Positions 1-8,951 of a DNA stretch of 64,000 bases are shown piece by piece. Where the stretch lies: contig NZ_KL503805.1 in assembly GCF_000709795.1 (NCBI RefSeq), forward strand, positions 62,001 through 126,000. The letters run 5' to 3'. The notes under the pieces were generated by a model. The model saw only the letters and a program-made list of their open reading frames with translations. It was not told the origin of the DNA and made no database searches. Position 1 is the first letter of the stretch, and each line of letters begins with the position of its first letter. The position numbers were made by a program, and so were the translations under genes. This stretch comes from Bartonella bacilliformis Ver097. Its GTDB lineage: Bacteria; Pseudomonadota; Alphaproteobacteria; Rhizobiales; Rhizobiaceae.

Positions 1-536
1 CCATGTGAAGAAGCTTCAAGCGCTGCGTGCGTCACACCCTCATCTGCAAGTTCATACAACAGGCGATGTAACATCACCGGATCAGGAGTTGTTAGAGAAC
101 CATAATCATTTCGCTGAGGAGAGACAACACCTACTGTGCCAATACTAGCTGCACAAAATCCAACATGTTGCCAAATTTGTCGAATAAACGAAACAACCGA
201 TGTTTTACCACTAGTTCCCGTAACAGCCAAAACAGTTTCCGGCTGAGTATTATAAAAACGTGCAGCTGCTAAAGCCAAGCTATGGCGTACATCTGAAACC
301 TGCAAAACTGGAACGGATAAATTCTCGGCAACAAAATCAAAATCTGTAACCACAACCCGCGCACCTCGCTTTATAGCATCATTCACATAGTATCTGCCAT
401 CACTCTGGTTTCCTTTAAGAGCGACAAAAACATAGCCCGGCAATATCTGCCGAGAATCTGCACTGATTCCTGTAATTTTAATTGAGGAAAGATTATTATT
501 ATAAATACATTCTGTAAATAATGCTCCAAGAAACAT
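1..536 (-). CDS. murE: UDP-N-acetylmuramoyl-tripeptide synthetase MurE, N-terminal part (cut by window edge)
   Basis: Only the first 178 or so residues lie in the window; the gene runs off the left edge. MurE adds meso-diaminopimelate to UDP-MurNAc-L-Ala-D-Glu in the cytoplasm. The visible part has the Mur N-terminal domain with the uridine-contacting SADSRQ-type stretch, then the Mur-ligase ATP loop TGTSGKTS and the SLTTPDP stretch typical of MurE. The chosen ATG (534-536 on the plus strand as cat) is preceded by a GAGG ribosome-binding site. It lies 33 bases after the ftsI stop, which fits the conserved rsmH-ftsL-ftsI-murE order. Identity is firm; the C-terminal part cannot be judged. Confidence 0.93.
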   Translation of the reverse strand, partial: MFLGALFTECIYNNNLSSIKITGISADSRQILPGYVFVALKGNQSDGRYYVNDAIKRGARVVVTDFDFVAENLSVPVLQVSDVRHSLALAAARFYNTQPETVLAVTGTSGKTSVVSFIRQIWQHVGFCAASIGTVGVVSPQRNDYGSLTTPDPVMLHRLLYELADEGVTHAALEASSH

Positions 537-569
537 ATTTCCTCACATTCATACGGTATGATTTTCGCG

Positions 570-2288
570 CTATTGTTTTTTTGATAATTCCAAACCATCA
601 AAAATCGTCTCATGTTCTTTCTTGAAATCTGATTTTATTCCAAGAAAACTAGCTGAACGGCGAATAATATTGGCAAGCATTGGTGCTGCATTCATTCCAG
701 CTGTTGCTGAATGTTTTCCCTCTTCAGGTTGTGGTTCATCAATAATTGTTAAAACAACATAAGAAGGATCATCAATAGGAAAAGCAGCAAGAAAACTATT
801 AAATTTTTTTGTTTTAGAATATTTTCCATTTTCAATTTTTTCAGCCGTCCCTGTTTTACCACCAATACGATACCCTTCTACCTGTGCATTACGTCCAGAA
901 CCAATAACACTATTCAATTTATAGAGATAACGCATCTCTCGACTTATTTGAGGATGAAGGACCTGTTTGGCATGTTTCATAGCTTGCGCTTCAGTGCGTT
1001 TTAATAATGTCGGTTCAATCAACCAACCATTATTCATTAAAGCAGCTGCACCTACTGCCGTTTGTAATGGCGTTATGGCTATACCGTGCCCAAAAGAAAT
1101 CGTCATAGAATTAATATCACGCCACTGACGTGGCAAAATAGGATTAGCAACTTCAGGCAATTCTACTTTCACACGATCTAATAAACCAAACCGTTTTAAA
1201 AAATCGCGATGTCCATCAACCCCTACCGCTAATGCCTCCTTAGCAGAACCAATATTAGAAGAATAAACAAAAATCTCCCATAATTTTAATGGGCGATTCT
1301 TTCCATGAAAATCGTGAATAAAATAGTTCTTACTTGCTTGAAGTGGTTTGGACGCATCAATGACACTGTTTAGGTGAAAAATTTCTGAATCAAGCGCCAT
1401 CGCTGTTGTGAAACTTTTGATAATGGATCCCATTTCAAAAGCTCCAGCTGTTATCCGGTTTAAGCGATCACTTTTAAGAGCATCAACAGGATTTCCAGGA
1501 TCAAAATCAGGAACAGATGCCATAGCTAAAACTTCACCGGTATGAATATTTAAAATAACAGCTCCTGCAGCAAGCGCTTTGTAAATCTTCATCGCCTTTA
1601 TAAGTTCATCGCGCACAATTGTCTGAACACGCACATCAATCGAAAGTTGAACAGGATTCAATGACATATCTGTTGTAAGACCAGAAGTATGCAGAACACT
1701 CAAACCAGCGTCATCAATATATTTCTCTATTCCCGCTATGCCTTGATTATCAACATTAACCATGCCAAGAATATGCGAAGCAACAGAACTACCTGGATAA
1801 AAACGACGTATTTCTGTGCGGAAACCAATACCTGGAATACCAAGTGCCATAATTTGCTGTTTTTGTGTTGGAGTTAACCCACGTTGAATCCAAGAAAAAC
1901 CAGATTTGCTCTTTAAACGCTTATAAATTTCCTGAAAATCAAGCTTTGGTAAAACTGTTGAAATCAATTCTATTGTTTCGTCTACGTCAATAATACGCCG
2001 TGGTTCAGCAAAAAGCGAGTAAGTTGTGATATCTGTTGCTAATAAACGCCCATTACGATCAATAATATCAGGTCGAGTAGCTAATTGCAGTGTTCCTGGA
2101 TCTTTTGCTTCTTCAATGCGATTACTTTCAAGCCCATAAAAAATAAGGCATTTCCCCATAATGCTATAAAGAATAAGAGCGCATATTAACGAAAAAATCA
2201 AACGTGAACGACGGATAGAAAAACCTAAATTATTCACTTGACTATTTAAGCGCTTTTTTTTTCGAAAAAACAGACGAAATAATTTCAT
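570..2288 (-). CDS. ftsI: Peptidoglycan D,D-transpeptidase FtsI (PBP3)
   Basis: This is the septal class B penicillin-binding protein that cross-links peptidoglycan at the division site, anchored in the inner membrane. The 572-residue product has a basic N-terminus, one membrane segment at about 30-50, a PBP dimerisation domain at about 65-215 and a transpeptidase domain. The active-site motifs are visible: SIIK at 288-291 (catalytic Ser288), SSN at 343-345 and KTG at 478-480. The start codon overlaps the ftsL stop by one base (TAATG), so the two genes are almost certainly translationally coupled. Length and motifs are normal for the family. Confidence 0.96.
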   Translation of the reverse strand: MKLFRLFFRKKKRLNSQVNNLGFSIRRSRLIFSLICALILYSIMGKCLIFYGLESNRIEEAKDPGTLQLATRPDIIDRNGRLLATDITTYSLFAEPRRIIDVDETIELISTVLPKLDFQEIYKRLKSKSGFSWIQRGLTPTQKQQIMALGIPGIGFRTEIRRFYPGSSVASHILGMVNVDNQGIAGIEKYIDDAGLSVLHTSGLTTDMSLNPVQLSIDVRVQTIVRDELIKAMKIYKALAAGAVILNIHTGEVLAMASVPDFDPGNPVDALKSDRLNRITAGAFEMGSIIKSFTTAMALDSEIFHLNSVIDASKPLQASKNYFIHDFHGKNRPLKLWEIFVYSSNIGSAKEALAVGVDGHRDFLKRFGLLDRVKVELPEVANPILPRQWRDINSMTISFGHGIAITPLQTAVGAAALMNNGWLIEPTLLKRTEAQAMKHAKQVLHPQISREMRYLYKLNSVIGSGRNAQVEGYRIGGKTGTAEKIENGKYSKTKKFNSFLAAFPIDDPSYVVLTIIDEPQPEEGKHSATAGMNAAPMLANIIRRSASFLGIKSDFKKEHETIFDGLELSKKQ

Positions 2289-2692
2289 TACCGCATGCCT
2301 TTTTGAACAACACCATTCATGGGAGGAATACGATTATTAGCAAAAAAAGGCTTATTTTTTTCAAAATCATGTTGTTTGATTAATTCTTCAATTGGATCAT
2401 GCAAACGTACCGGAATATCTTCTAATTCAACAACTTGGCGAGGTTGTATAATCTCTAAATTTAGTTCTTTTTTATAACGCTCTGCAAGTATTTCCATACG
2501 TGAGGGCTCTATCATCGTAGCCCATTCAGCACGAAGAAGTTTTACCGTATTTTTTTCTACCGCAATTTCATGTTCAATACGAAGCACTTCACCAATTTGT
2601 TTTTGAGCATCATATTTTACTTTATACGTAATAGCTGCCATAAAAATCATAATTATGACAAAAATGACATCTAATGTACGAAAGACTATCAT
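2288..2692 (-). CDS. ftsL: Cell division protein FtsL
   Basis: FtsL is a small bitopic divisome protein that works with FtsB and FtsQ to activate FtsW/FtsI. The 134-residue product has one membrane segment at about 5-23, then a heptad-like stretch at about 28-85 compatible with the periplasmic coiled coil, then a polar tail. Sequence conservation in this family is poor, so the call rests on topology, size and position between rsmH and ftsI. Its start overlaps the rsmH stop by four bases (ATGA) and its stop overlaps the ftsI start by one base. Confidence 0.9.
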   Translation of the reverse strand: MIVFRTLDVIFVIIMIFMAAITYKVKYDAQKQIGEVLRIEHEIAVEKNTVKLLRAEWATMIEPSRMEILAERYKKELNLEIIQPRQVVELEDIPVRLHDPIEELIKQHDFEKNKPFFANNRIPPMNGVVQKGMR

Positions 2693-3723
2693 TGTTTATT
2701 GCTTTTTAAATTAGCCATTTCTTTTAAGCCAAACAATTTTATATCTGCTTCCATTGCATCTACTTGAGTACGGATTCCTATACGCAACCTTGCAGAACGT
2801 GCACGAGGGTTTTTCTGTAATTCCTCTTCACTTGCTGTTTTCCCACCTTTAAATAAAGGAAAAAACGTCGCTGAAACAGATTCTACTTCTGGAAGATAGC
2901 GTGATCTTTTACGACTTCCTGAACAAAAAGAAAAAAAATTTTTTACCATGCGATCTTCAAGTGAATGAAAACTCACTACTCCCAAACGCCCCCCTGCTTT
3001 TAAAACCCGTTCAGCAGCAAATAAACCGCGTGCAAGTTCATTAAGCTCATCATTAACGTAAATGCGAAGAGCCTGAAATACACGTGTTGCAGGATGAATA
3101 CGATCTCCTGGCTTACGGCCTATTAAAACCTCAATTTCATTAGCAAGATCGCGTGTACGCAAAAAAGGGCGAATACGACGACGTTTTTCAATCATTTTTG
3201 CAATTCGACCTGAATAACGCTCTTCTCCTAATATCCTAAATATCTGAATCAAATCATCTATTTTAAAATGATTCACAACATCGCTGGCAGATAACCCCGT
3301 CTGTTCCATTCTCATATCTAATGGACCATCTTTTTGAAAAGAAAATCCTCGTTCAGCCTCATCAAGCTGCATAGAAGAAACACCGATGTCAAGAATAACT
3401 GCATCTACCTTTTCTTCAATCACACGATCCAACCGTGAAAACTCTGTTTGTATTAAACGAAGACGTGGAAAAAATTGATCGACAAGTGGTTTTCCTTCAC
3501 GAATTGCATGCGGATCACGATCAAGAGCCGTAACATTCGCACCTGCATTCAGAAGAGCACGCGTATAACCACCAGCACCAAAGGTTCCATCAATCACTGT
3601 TGCACCAAACAATGGCGCAAGCCCAGTCAAAACCGGCTCTAATAATACTGGAATATGGCGTTTAGTTCCGTTATCTCGTTCTATCACAATAACCCAATCT
3701 TGATTTATATTTTTGCAGATCAA
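2689..3723 (-). CDS. rsmH: 16S rRNA (cytosine1402-N4)-methyltransferase RsmH (MraW)
   Basis: RsmH methylates N4 of C1402 in the decoding centre of 16S rRNA using S-adenosylmethionine. The [10 protein letters not shown] motif at the N-terminus, the SAM loop [14 protein letters not shown] and the [13 protein letters not shown] motif are all present. The start is uncertain. The longest frame begins with TTG at 3723 (344 residues) after an in-frame TGA. A GTG at 3687 would give about 332 residues and leave fewer residues before HIPVLL; neither has a strong ribosome-binding site. It heads the rsmH-ftsL-ftsI-murE run. No mraZ lies upstream, only a 207-base spacer and then rnpB. Confidence 0.95.
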   Translation of the reverse strand: MICKNINQDWVIVIERDNGTKRHIPVLLEPVLTGLAPLFGATVIDGTFGAGGYTRALLNAGANVTALDRDPHAIREGKPLVDQFFPRLRLIQTEFSRLDRVIEEKVDAVILDIGVSSMQLDEAERGFSFQKDGPLDMRMEQTGLSASDVVNHFKIDDLIQIFRILGEERYSGRIAKMIEKRRRIRPFLRTRDLANEIEVLIGRKPGDRIHPATRVFQALRIYVNDELNELARGLFAAERVLKAGGRLGVVSFHSLEDRMVKNFFSFCSGSRKRSRYLPEVESVSATFFPLFKGGKTASEEELQKNPRARSARLRIGIRTQVDAMEADIKLFGLKEMANLKSNKQ

Positions 3724-3930
3724 TAACCATCAATGGTGGATAACATCATCATAATCAAAACTTTAACTTTCATGTCTATTTATAAGCTAAAATTGATCCA
3801 ACGTGCTACGTTAGCTCATGATACTTAAAAAAATATTATGATTTTAAAAATCACATCCTCTTAAGCGCGCAATTCAAAAATAAAAAACAAGCCTTCAAAA
3901 AAACTTATATAAACACCGTATATATAAATA

Positions 3931-4310
3931 TCAGTCGGCCTATAAGCCGGGTTCTGTAGTAAAGTTTATACTTTACATGGCAACCATTCATCTAGGACGG
4001 ATGTTACCATCCGCCTCGTGCAACCTACCCAAATGACTCGCCTGGAAACTGGCTGCAAGCCAAACCTTGCACGTCATTTCTATTTGGTCTTGCTCCCGGT
4101 GGGGTTTACCTTGCCACACCCATTACTGCGTGCGCGGTGAGCTCTTACCTCACCTTTTCACCCTTACCTATAAAAATAGGCGGTTTGCTTTCTGTGGCAC
4201 TTTCCCTGGGGTCACCCCCGCCGGGTGTTACCCGGCACCGTTTTCCCATGGAGCCCGGACTTTCCTCACCTATCTTAACATGAGACAAGCGCGGCTGCCC
4301 AGCCGACTGA
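3931..4310 (-). ncRNA. rnpB: RNase P RNA (M1 RNA), bacterial type A
   Basis: This is the catalytic RNA that removes 5' leaders from pre-tRNAs. On the minus strand the 5' end AGTCGGCTGGGCAGCC pairs with the 3' end GGCCGACTGA (helix P1). The universal core GAGGAAAGTCCGGGCT lies just inside (about 4252-4267). The GCCGGGTAACACCCGGC hairpin and the 3' CAGAACCCGGCTTATAGGCC segment are also typical. The length of about 380 nt fits alphaproteobacterial rnpB. A plausible promoter ends seven bases upstream. Open frames across this interval are artefacts of a structured GC-rich RNA. Confidence 0.95.
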
Positions 4311-4317
4311 TTTGATA

Positions 4318-4346
4318 TTTATAAAACATTTTTCATAACGTGAAAA
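4318..4346 (-). promoter_or_regulatory. Probable rnpB promoter
   Basis: On the minus strand there is a -35-like TTTTCA (4341-4346) and a -10-like TATAAA (4318-4323) separated by 17 bases. The expected transcription start is near 4311, which is where rnpB helix P1 begins. The good fit of spacing and start supports the call. Confidence 0.6.
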
Positions 4347-4366
4347 TAGATGCTAAAAATGTTTTA
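4322..4366. repeat. 12-bp perfect inverted repeat over the rnpB promoter
   Basis: TAAAACATTTTT (4322-4333) and AAAAATGTTTTA (4355-4366) are exact reverse complements separated by 21 bases. The left arm overlaps the -10 side and the right arm lies just beyond the -35 of the probable rnpB promoter. It could be an operator or a cruciform-forming sequence. In AT-rich DNA such arms arise by chance more easily, so function is unproven. Confidence 0.5.
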
Positions 4367-4784
4367 CATATTGTAGTAAAAGAATTGATTACATCCGCTG
4401 ATTGTTTATTTATTTTTGTAGAGCTATAAATAGTAATTTTATGCACAATTTAATATTTTCAGGCTGGTAGCCTAAAACATATTACCATTTTATAAAGCTA
4501 AAAAGATTTTAACTTTTAAACAATGTTTTATTAAAAACGGCATTCACTTTTTTATTTCATAATCCATATCATGTTTAAAAATTATAGAGCACACATTGCT
4601 AATACTTAATTTATGCACTTTGCGTATCCATGATACCATTAAGAAAACTTCTGTCTACATATTATTTTATGATCAAACTTCACTGACCATTTTCACCATA
4701 GGCTTAATAGAATAAGAAGATTCTTCACATAGCAACAAAACGAAAATACTCTTAAACCAGTTTCAAATAATGACCAAAATATGA
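4367..4784. other. AT-rich intergenic stretch, nothing recognised
   Basis: This stretch between the rnpB promoter repeat and the end of the membrane orphan gene holds no convincing reading frame, RNA or strong terminator that I can see on either strand. Confidence 0.6.
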
Positions 4785-5144
4785 TTACAAATTAGTATCT
4801 ATAACAGAAGAACGAGAAATTGCTTCTAATGCAATTGCAGTAACAGTTTTACCAAATTTTTGTGCCTGTTCATTGTTCTGACCACTCGCAAGAACAGCAA
4901 AAATTGCATCTCGACGTGCTTGGTCAATAATATTTTGTTTTTTTTGAGCATCTATTTTAGAAAAGCTCATTGGAACACCTGAAAAAAACGTCGCCAGATC
5001 TTCTGAAAGTACACCTTTTGTTATCACTATCTGGTGAGAAAAAATCATTTTTTTTACAGATTGATAAGCCCAAAAACTAACAGCAAGAACTAATAAAAAA
5101 AATAAAATGAGAAAAATAATACGACGCCAGCAGAACTTTATCAT
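4785..5144 (-). CDS. Small membrane-anchored protein of unknown function
   Basis: I do not recognise this 119-residue product. It has a short basic N-terminus, one strong hydrophobic segment at about 9-27 and then a polar mixed-charge domain of about 90 residues rich in Ala, Gln and Lys, probably periplasmic. A long frame with a biased composition and an N-terminal membrane anchor argues for a real gene. The upstream AGGACAAAAAATG offers only a modest ribosome-binding site. It stands alone between rnpB and the candidate small RNA, all on the minus strand. Confidence 0.6.
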   Translation of the reverse strand: MIKFCWRRIIFLILFFLLVLAVSFWAYQSVKKMIFSHQIVITKGVLSEDLATFFSGVPMSFSKIDAQKKQNIIDQARRDAIFAVLASGQNNEQAQKFGKTVTAIALEAISRSSVIDTNL

Positions 5145-5352
5145 TTTTTGTCCTAAATACTACAAATATAAAGTCTGCATATTATACATAAAATGTTTTT
5201 ATATTTTCTTAACCTAAAAAATAATGACTCATATTGGATCTTTTAACCATTCTCGATGCGTTATACATAACGCGTTACACAATACTGATTCTTAATGCCT
5301 TTTTTAGTGACATAAGAATTTGTGTAATCATGAAGTAGATTATGATTGAAAT

Positions 5353-5480
5353 AAAAAACCCGACTGAAAAATTTCAGTCGGGCCAGACACACTCAGGGAT
5401 CCACGCGGGGGGGAGGAGAGAGGCTCCCTGATTGTCCTTATCACATCGATTCTAGATTATCGATGAGACGCCCCTGCTAT
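5353..5480 (-). ncRNA. Candidate small RNA with C-rich (anti-Shine-Dalgarno-like) loop and intrinsic terminator
   Basis: Three consecutive hairpins are visible on the minus strand. The first pairs CATCGAT with ATCGATG (5459-5465 with 5444-5450). The second pairs TCAGGGA with TCCCTGA (5425-5431 with 5393-5399) and exposes a loop containing CTCTCCTCCCCCCC. The third is an 11-bp GC-rich stem (5372-5382 with 5359-5369) followed by six U residues, a textbook intrinsic terminator. No gene precedes the terminator. The C-rich loop complements Shine-Dalgarno sequences, like the alphaproteobacterial alpha-r14/cuckoo small RNA families. The 5' end is estimated and no clear -10/-35 pair was found. Confidence 0.65.
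5357..5382 (-). terminator. Intrinsic terminator of the candidate small RNA
   Basis: CCCGACTGAAA and TTTCAGTCGGG form an 11-bp stem followed on the minus strand by TTTTTT (5353-5358). It is the strongest terminator hairpin in this part of the window. Confidence 0.85.
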
Positions 5481-5499
5481 GGAATAAAATATTTTAAAC

Positions 5500-5516
5500 A
5501 ACAAGAAATTCTTGTT
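5500..5516. repeat. 17-base palindrome upstream of the candidate small RNA
   Basis: AACAAGAA and TTCTTGTT are perfect inverted arms around a single central base. The palindrome sits about 20-35 bases upstream of the estimated 5' end of the small RNA, where an operator or activator site would be expected. Confidence 0.45.
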
Positions 5517-6084
5517 ATATTTTCCAAAAAAAAAGTAAAAATTGCTACTAATTTTGTAAAAATGAAAAAAATTAGGCAAAAAATACTAAAATCGGCCCAA
5601 TTTGAAGCAATTTTTCTTTAAAATATATCCATAAGATTTTTCTGCTCATTTTGAATCTATATTATAATTTTTACAAAAAATCTTTTGCTATAGTATTAAA
5701 AACAATAAGTATTTTTACGAATCAAATCCTAATTAATCGATAAATCACGCAAACTAAATTAGCATGCTTTAAAATATAAAAATGAAAATCCTCAATACCA
5801 TGTTTTACTATACAAGCACTTTATTCCAAGAATAGTGCATCAACATATCAACCGCATAACCATATAACAGTATGACTAATAATAATTGCTTTCACACACC
5901 ATCGCTCTATAAAACACAGATTATTTACTTTGCGAAAGCCATGATCAAAACTCGTTCTCTTTTTATCTCCCATGCAATGAAGAGACACCAGCAACATGGA
6001 ATATAACTTGCTTTTGAAAAATTTAGACGACACAAACATATCGATACTTTTAAAATTCAAATCGCTTACACAAGAAGAAGAATA
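5517..6084. other. AT-rich intergenic stretch, nothing recognised
   Basis: No credible gene is seen. A 70-codon minus-strand frame at 5848-6060 lacks a ribosome-binding site and resembles nothing I know. Confidence 0.55.
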
Positions 6085-7734
6085 TTAGCGTGTGAGTGGC
6101 TTATAATTCACACGCTTAAGATTAAGCGCATCTGAACCAAGACGGCGAATCTTATCCGCTTCATAGTCAGCAAAATTACCTTCAAACCATTCTACATGAC
6201 CATTACCTTCAAAAGCCAAAATATGCGTTGCTAATCGATCAAGAAACATACGATCGTGCGATATAATAACAGCACAACCAGCAAAATTTTCTAAAGCGTC
6301 TTCCAATGCACCTAATGTTTCCGTATCAAGGTCATTAGTTGGTTCATCGAGAAGAAGAACATTGCCTCCTTCTTTTAAAAGCTTAGCCAAATGTACACGA
6401 TTACGCTGCCCACCTGACAAATTAGCCACTTTTTGCTGCTGGTCCCCACCTTTAAAGTTAAAAGCACCACAATAAGCACGACTGTTCATTTCATATTTGC
6501 CTAACTTGATAACATCATTGCAGCCAGAAATTTCCTCCCAAACAGTTTGCTCATCCTGCAACATATCACGACTCTGGTCAACATAACTTATCTGAACTGT
6601 CTCCCCAATGCGTATTTTTCCTGAGTCTGGTTGTTCTTGCCCTGTTAACATCTTAAATAAAGTGGATTTTCCTACACCATTGGCACCAATGACCCCAACA
6701 ATCCCACCAGCAGGAAGCTTGAAAGAAAGAGAATCTATCAACACGCGATCACCATAAGCTTTTGACAGATTATCAACTTCAATAACAACCTGACCTAATC
6801 TTTCACCAACAGGAATAATAATTTGTGCATCACCAGGACGACGTTCATGTGCAGCCTGAACCAATTCATCATAAGCCTTGATACGAGCTTTTGATTTTGC
6901 TTGACGTGCTTTTGGGCTAGAAGAAATCCATTCTTTCTCGCGTGATAACGCACGCTGACGAGTAACCTCTTCTCGACCTTCCTGCACCATACGTTTAGCT
7001 TTAGAATCCAAATAAGCAGAATAATTCCCCTCATAAGGAATGCCTTTGCCACGATCCAATTCTAAAATCCAACCTGTTACATTATCGAGAAAATAACGAT
7101 CGTGCGTAATCAAAAGGACTGCACCTGGATATTCACGCAAATGTTTTTCAAGCCAAGCCGTTGTTTCAGCGTCTAAATGGTTTGTAGGTTCATCCAAAAG
7201 CAATAAATCAGGTCTTGATAAAAGCAATTTACAAAGTGCAACACGCCGCTTTTCACCGCCTGAAAGTTTTGTTACACTCCCATCTGTTAGTGGACAATTA
7301 AGAGCGGCCATAGCCATTTTCACTTGGCTTTCTAAGTCCCAAAGATTCTGGCTATCGATGATATCTTGAAGTTTAGCGCTTTCATCAGCTGTTTCATCAC
7401 TATAATTCATTATTAATTCATTATAGCGATCTATGATCGCCTGCTTATCTGCAACGCCTTCCATCACATTGCCATACACATCCTTGTTTTCATCAAGAAC
7501 GGGCTCTTGCGGAAGATAACCACAACGCGCTCCCTCAGCAAGCCACGCTTCCCCAGTATATTCTTTATCCAATCCAGCCATAATGCGTAAAATAGTTGAT
7601 TTACCTGCACCATTTGGTCCTAAAATGCCAATCTTTGCATCCGGATAAAAAGACAGATGAATATCCTCTAAAATTTTTTTATTACCGTAAGCTTTACTGA
7701 CCCCATTCATATGGTAGATAAATTGGCGTGCCAT
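6085..7734 (-). CDS. ettA: Energy-dependent translational throttle protein EttA (ABC-F ATPase)
   Basis: EttA binds the ribosomal E site and couples the first peptide-bond step to the ATP/ADP ratio. The 549-residue soluble protein has two ABC domains. Walker A motifs are GPNGAGKST at 39-47 and GANGVGKST near 350; signatures are LSGGEKRRVAL and LSGGQRNRVHL; both Walker B motifs end LLLLDEPTNHLD or LLLDEPTNDLD. The arm and P-site tRNA-interaction linker regions typical of EttA lie in between, and there are no membrane segments. It stands alone, divergent from pncA. Confidence 0.95.
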   Translation of the reverse strand: MARQFIYHMNGVSKAYGNKKILEDIHLSFYPDAKIGILGPNGAGKSTILRIMAGLDKEYTGEAWLAEGARCGYLPQEPVLDENKDVYGNVMEGVADKQAIIDRYNELIMNYSDETADESAKLQDIIDSQNLWDLESQVKMAMAALNCPLTDGSVTKLSGGEKRRVALCKLLLSRPDLLLLDEPTNHLDAETTAWLEKHLREYPGAVLLITHDRYFLDNVTGWILELDRGKGIPYEGNYSAYLDSKAKRMVQEGREEVTRQRALSREKEWISSSPKARQAKSKARIKAYDELVQAAHERRPGDAQIIIPVGERLGQVVIEVDNLSKAYGDRVLIDSLSFKLPAGGIVGVIGANGVGKSTLFKMLTGQEQPDSGKIRIGETVQISYVDQSRDMLQDEQTVWEEISGCNDVIKLGKYEMNSRAYCGAFNFKGGDQQQKVANLSGGQRNRVHLAKLLKEGGNVLLLDEPTNDLDTETLGALEDALENFAGCAVIISHDRMFLDRLATHILAFEGNGHVEWFEGNFADYEADKIRRLGSDALNLKRVNYKPLTR

Positions 7735-8298
7735 AAATTTCCTTTTGATATGTATGTGATTAAAGAGATTAGAATTCCAAGAACATTGTTTTTGCCTGTC
7801 TCAAATTTTGCAATAAACAATTTTTACAGGCACTAACAGCTTCGCGCCATACTGATACATTTTCTTCTCTCATCTCACAAGCCCTTCATAATTTCAAATA
7901 CAAAAAAACATCCCTTAATGCAAAAAAGGCTTTCTTTTTTGTATCTGAAATGTGCTAAAGAACTAGCCTCCTTCCTAATCTTATATACAAAGGTTATCAA
8001 TCAGCTTAAACTATCCTGCAAATCAACAGACAACCACACCGCAACTAAACTTCTTATTCTCTTTTATCTTTATGAACATTACACTATGTCTCCTATTCAT
8101 TAACATTGACAGACAGTGATACGTAATTGCAATTAGCAAAAAATAAGCAATATTATCGCAATAATTTATCTATATCTCTCTTTTGCGACCTGATATTAGA
8201 GAATCCTGAACTTTAAACTAAATCATCTTACAGATTCAAAACGAAACAGAGCCTTAAAATTACTGAAAAAATAATAAGTTGCCTACAGGAATAGATTG
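7735..8298. other. Divergent intergenic region between ettA and pncA with a long inverted repeat
   Basis: The region should carry both promoters. No credible gene was seen; a 61-codon plus-strand frame at 7918-8103 has no support. TTTCAAATACAAAAAA (7892-7907) is inverted at 7935-7950 with one mismatch, and a nested CAAAAAAG/CTTTTTTG hairpin lies at 7921-7941. Confidence 0.55.
7892..7950. repeat. 16-bp imperfect inverted repeat
   Basis: The arms 7892-7907 and 7935-7950 match in 15 of 16 positions, with a 27-base centre that itself contains part of an 8-bp hairpin. Neither flanking gene ends here, so it is not a terminator for a known transcript. Confidence 0.5.
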
Positions 8299-8907
8299 AT
8301 GAAAAAGAAAGCTTTAATCGTTGTAGACGTTCAAAATGATTTCCTTCCAGGTGGAACACTTGCAGTACTACAAGGCAATACTATTCTACCAACTATCAAT
8401 GATCTCATAACCCGCTTTGATCATGTCATTTTAACCCAAGACTGGCATCCAAAAGGGCATCTCAGCTTTGCTTCTTCCCATCCTGATAAATCCCCTTATG
8501 ATATGATTAATGTTGATTATGGTCCTCAAATACTCTGGCCTGACCATTGCGTACAAGGAACAAAGGGAGCAGATTTTCATCAATCTCTCAACATTGATAA
8601 AGCACAGCTTATCATTCGCAAAGGCCATAACCGGAAAATTGACAGCTATTCTGCTTTTTTTGAGAATGATCAAAAAACGCCAACAGGCTTACAAAATTAC
8701 CTCAAAGAACATAGTTTTACAAAATTAATCATGTGCGGTTTAGCAACTGACTTCTGTGTTGCATTTTCTGCACTTCACGCTGTACAATGTGGTTTTCAAG
8801 TCAGTGTCGTATTAAATGCTTGTGCTGGTATTGATGTCAATGGGTCACTTAATATCATGCTTAAAACTATGCATGAAGCCGGTGTAGAACTTTTAATGAC
8901 CTACTAA
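8299..8907 (+). CDS. pncA: Nicotinamidase PncA
   Basis: PncA hydrolyses nicotinamide to nicotinate and ammonia in NAD salvage. The 202-residue isochorismatase-fold protein carries the catalytic triad Asp10 (LIVVDVQNDF), Lys108 (IRKGH) and Cys153 (GLATDFCV). Metal ligands Asp48 and His50 lie in TQDWHPKGH, with His61 nearby. The ATG at 8299 follows an ACAGGA ribosome-binding site; an adjacent upstream TTG at 8296 would add only one residue. It stands alone on the plus strand, and the next gene is convergent. Confidence 0.93.
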   Translation: MKKKALIVVDVQNDFLPGGTLAVLQGNTILPTINDLITRFDHVILTQDWHPKGHLSFASSHPDKSPYDMINVDYGPQILWPDHCVQGTKGADFHQSLNIDKAQLIIRKGHNRKIDSYSAFFENDQKTPTGLQNYLKEHSFTKLIMCGLATDFCVAFSALHAVQCGFQVSVVLNACAGIDVNGSLNIMLKTMHEAGVELLMTY

Positions 8908-8951
8908 ATCCTTTCCTAACGACTATAGAAACAAAATAAATTCATGTCATA

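Noticed and set aside
4067-4315. 82-codon plus-strand frame
   Set aside because: It lies entirely across the RNase P RNA gene on the opposite strand and has no ribosome-binding site or homology.
5848-6060. 70-codon minus-strand frame between the small RNA and ettA
   Set aside because: No ribosome-binding site, no recognisable domain and ordinary AT-rich composition; likely chance.
7918-8103. 61-codon plus-strand frame before pncA
   Set aside because: It starts inside the inverted repeat, has no ribosome-binding site and resembles no protein.
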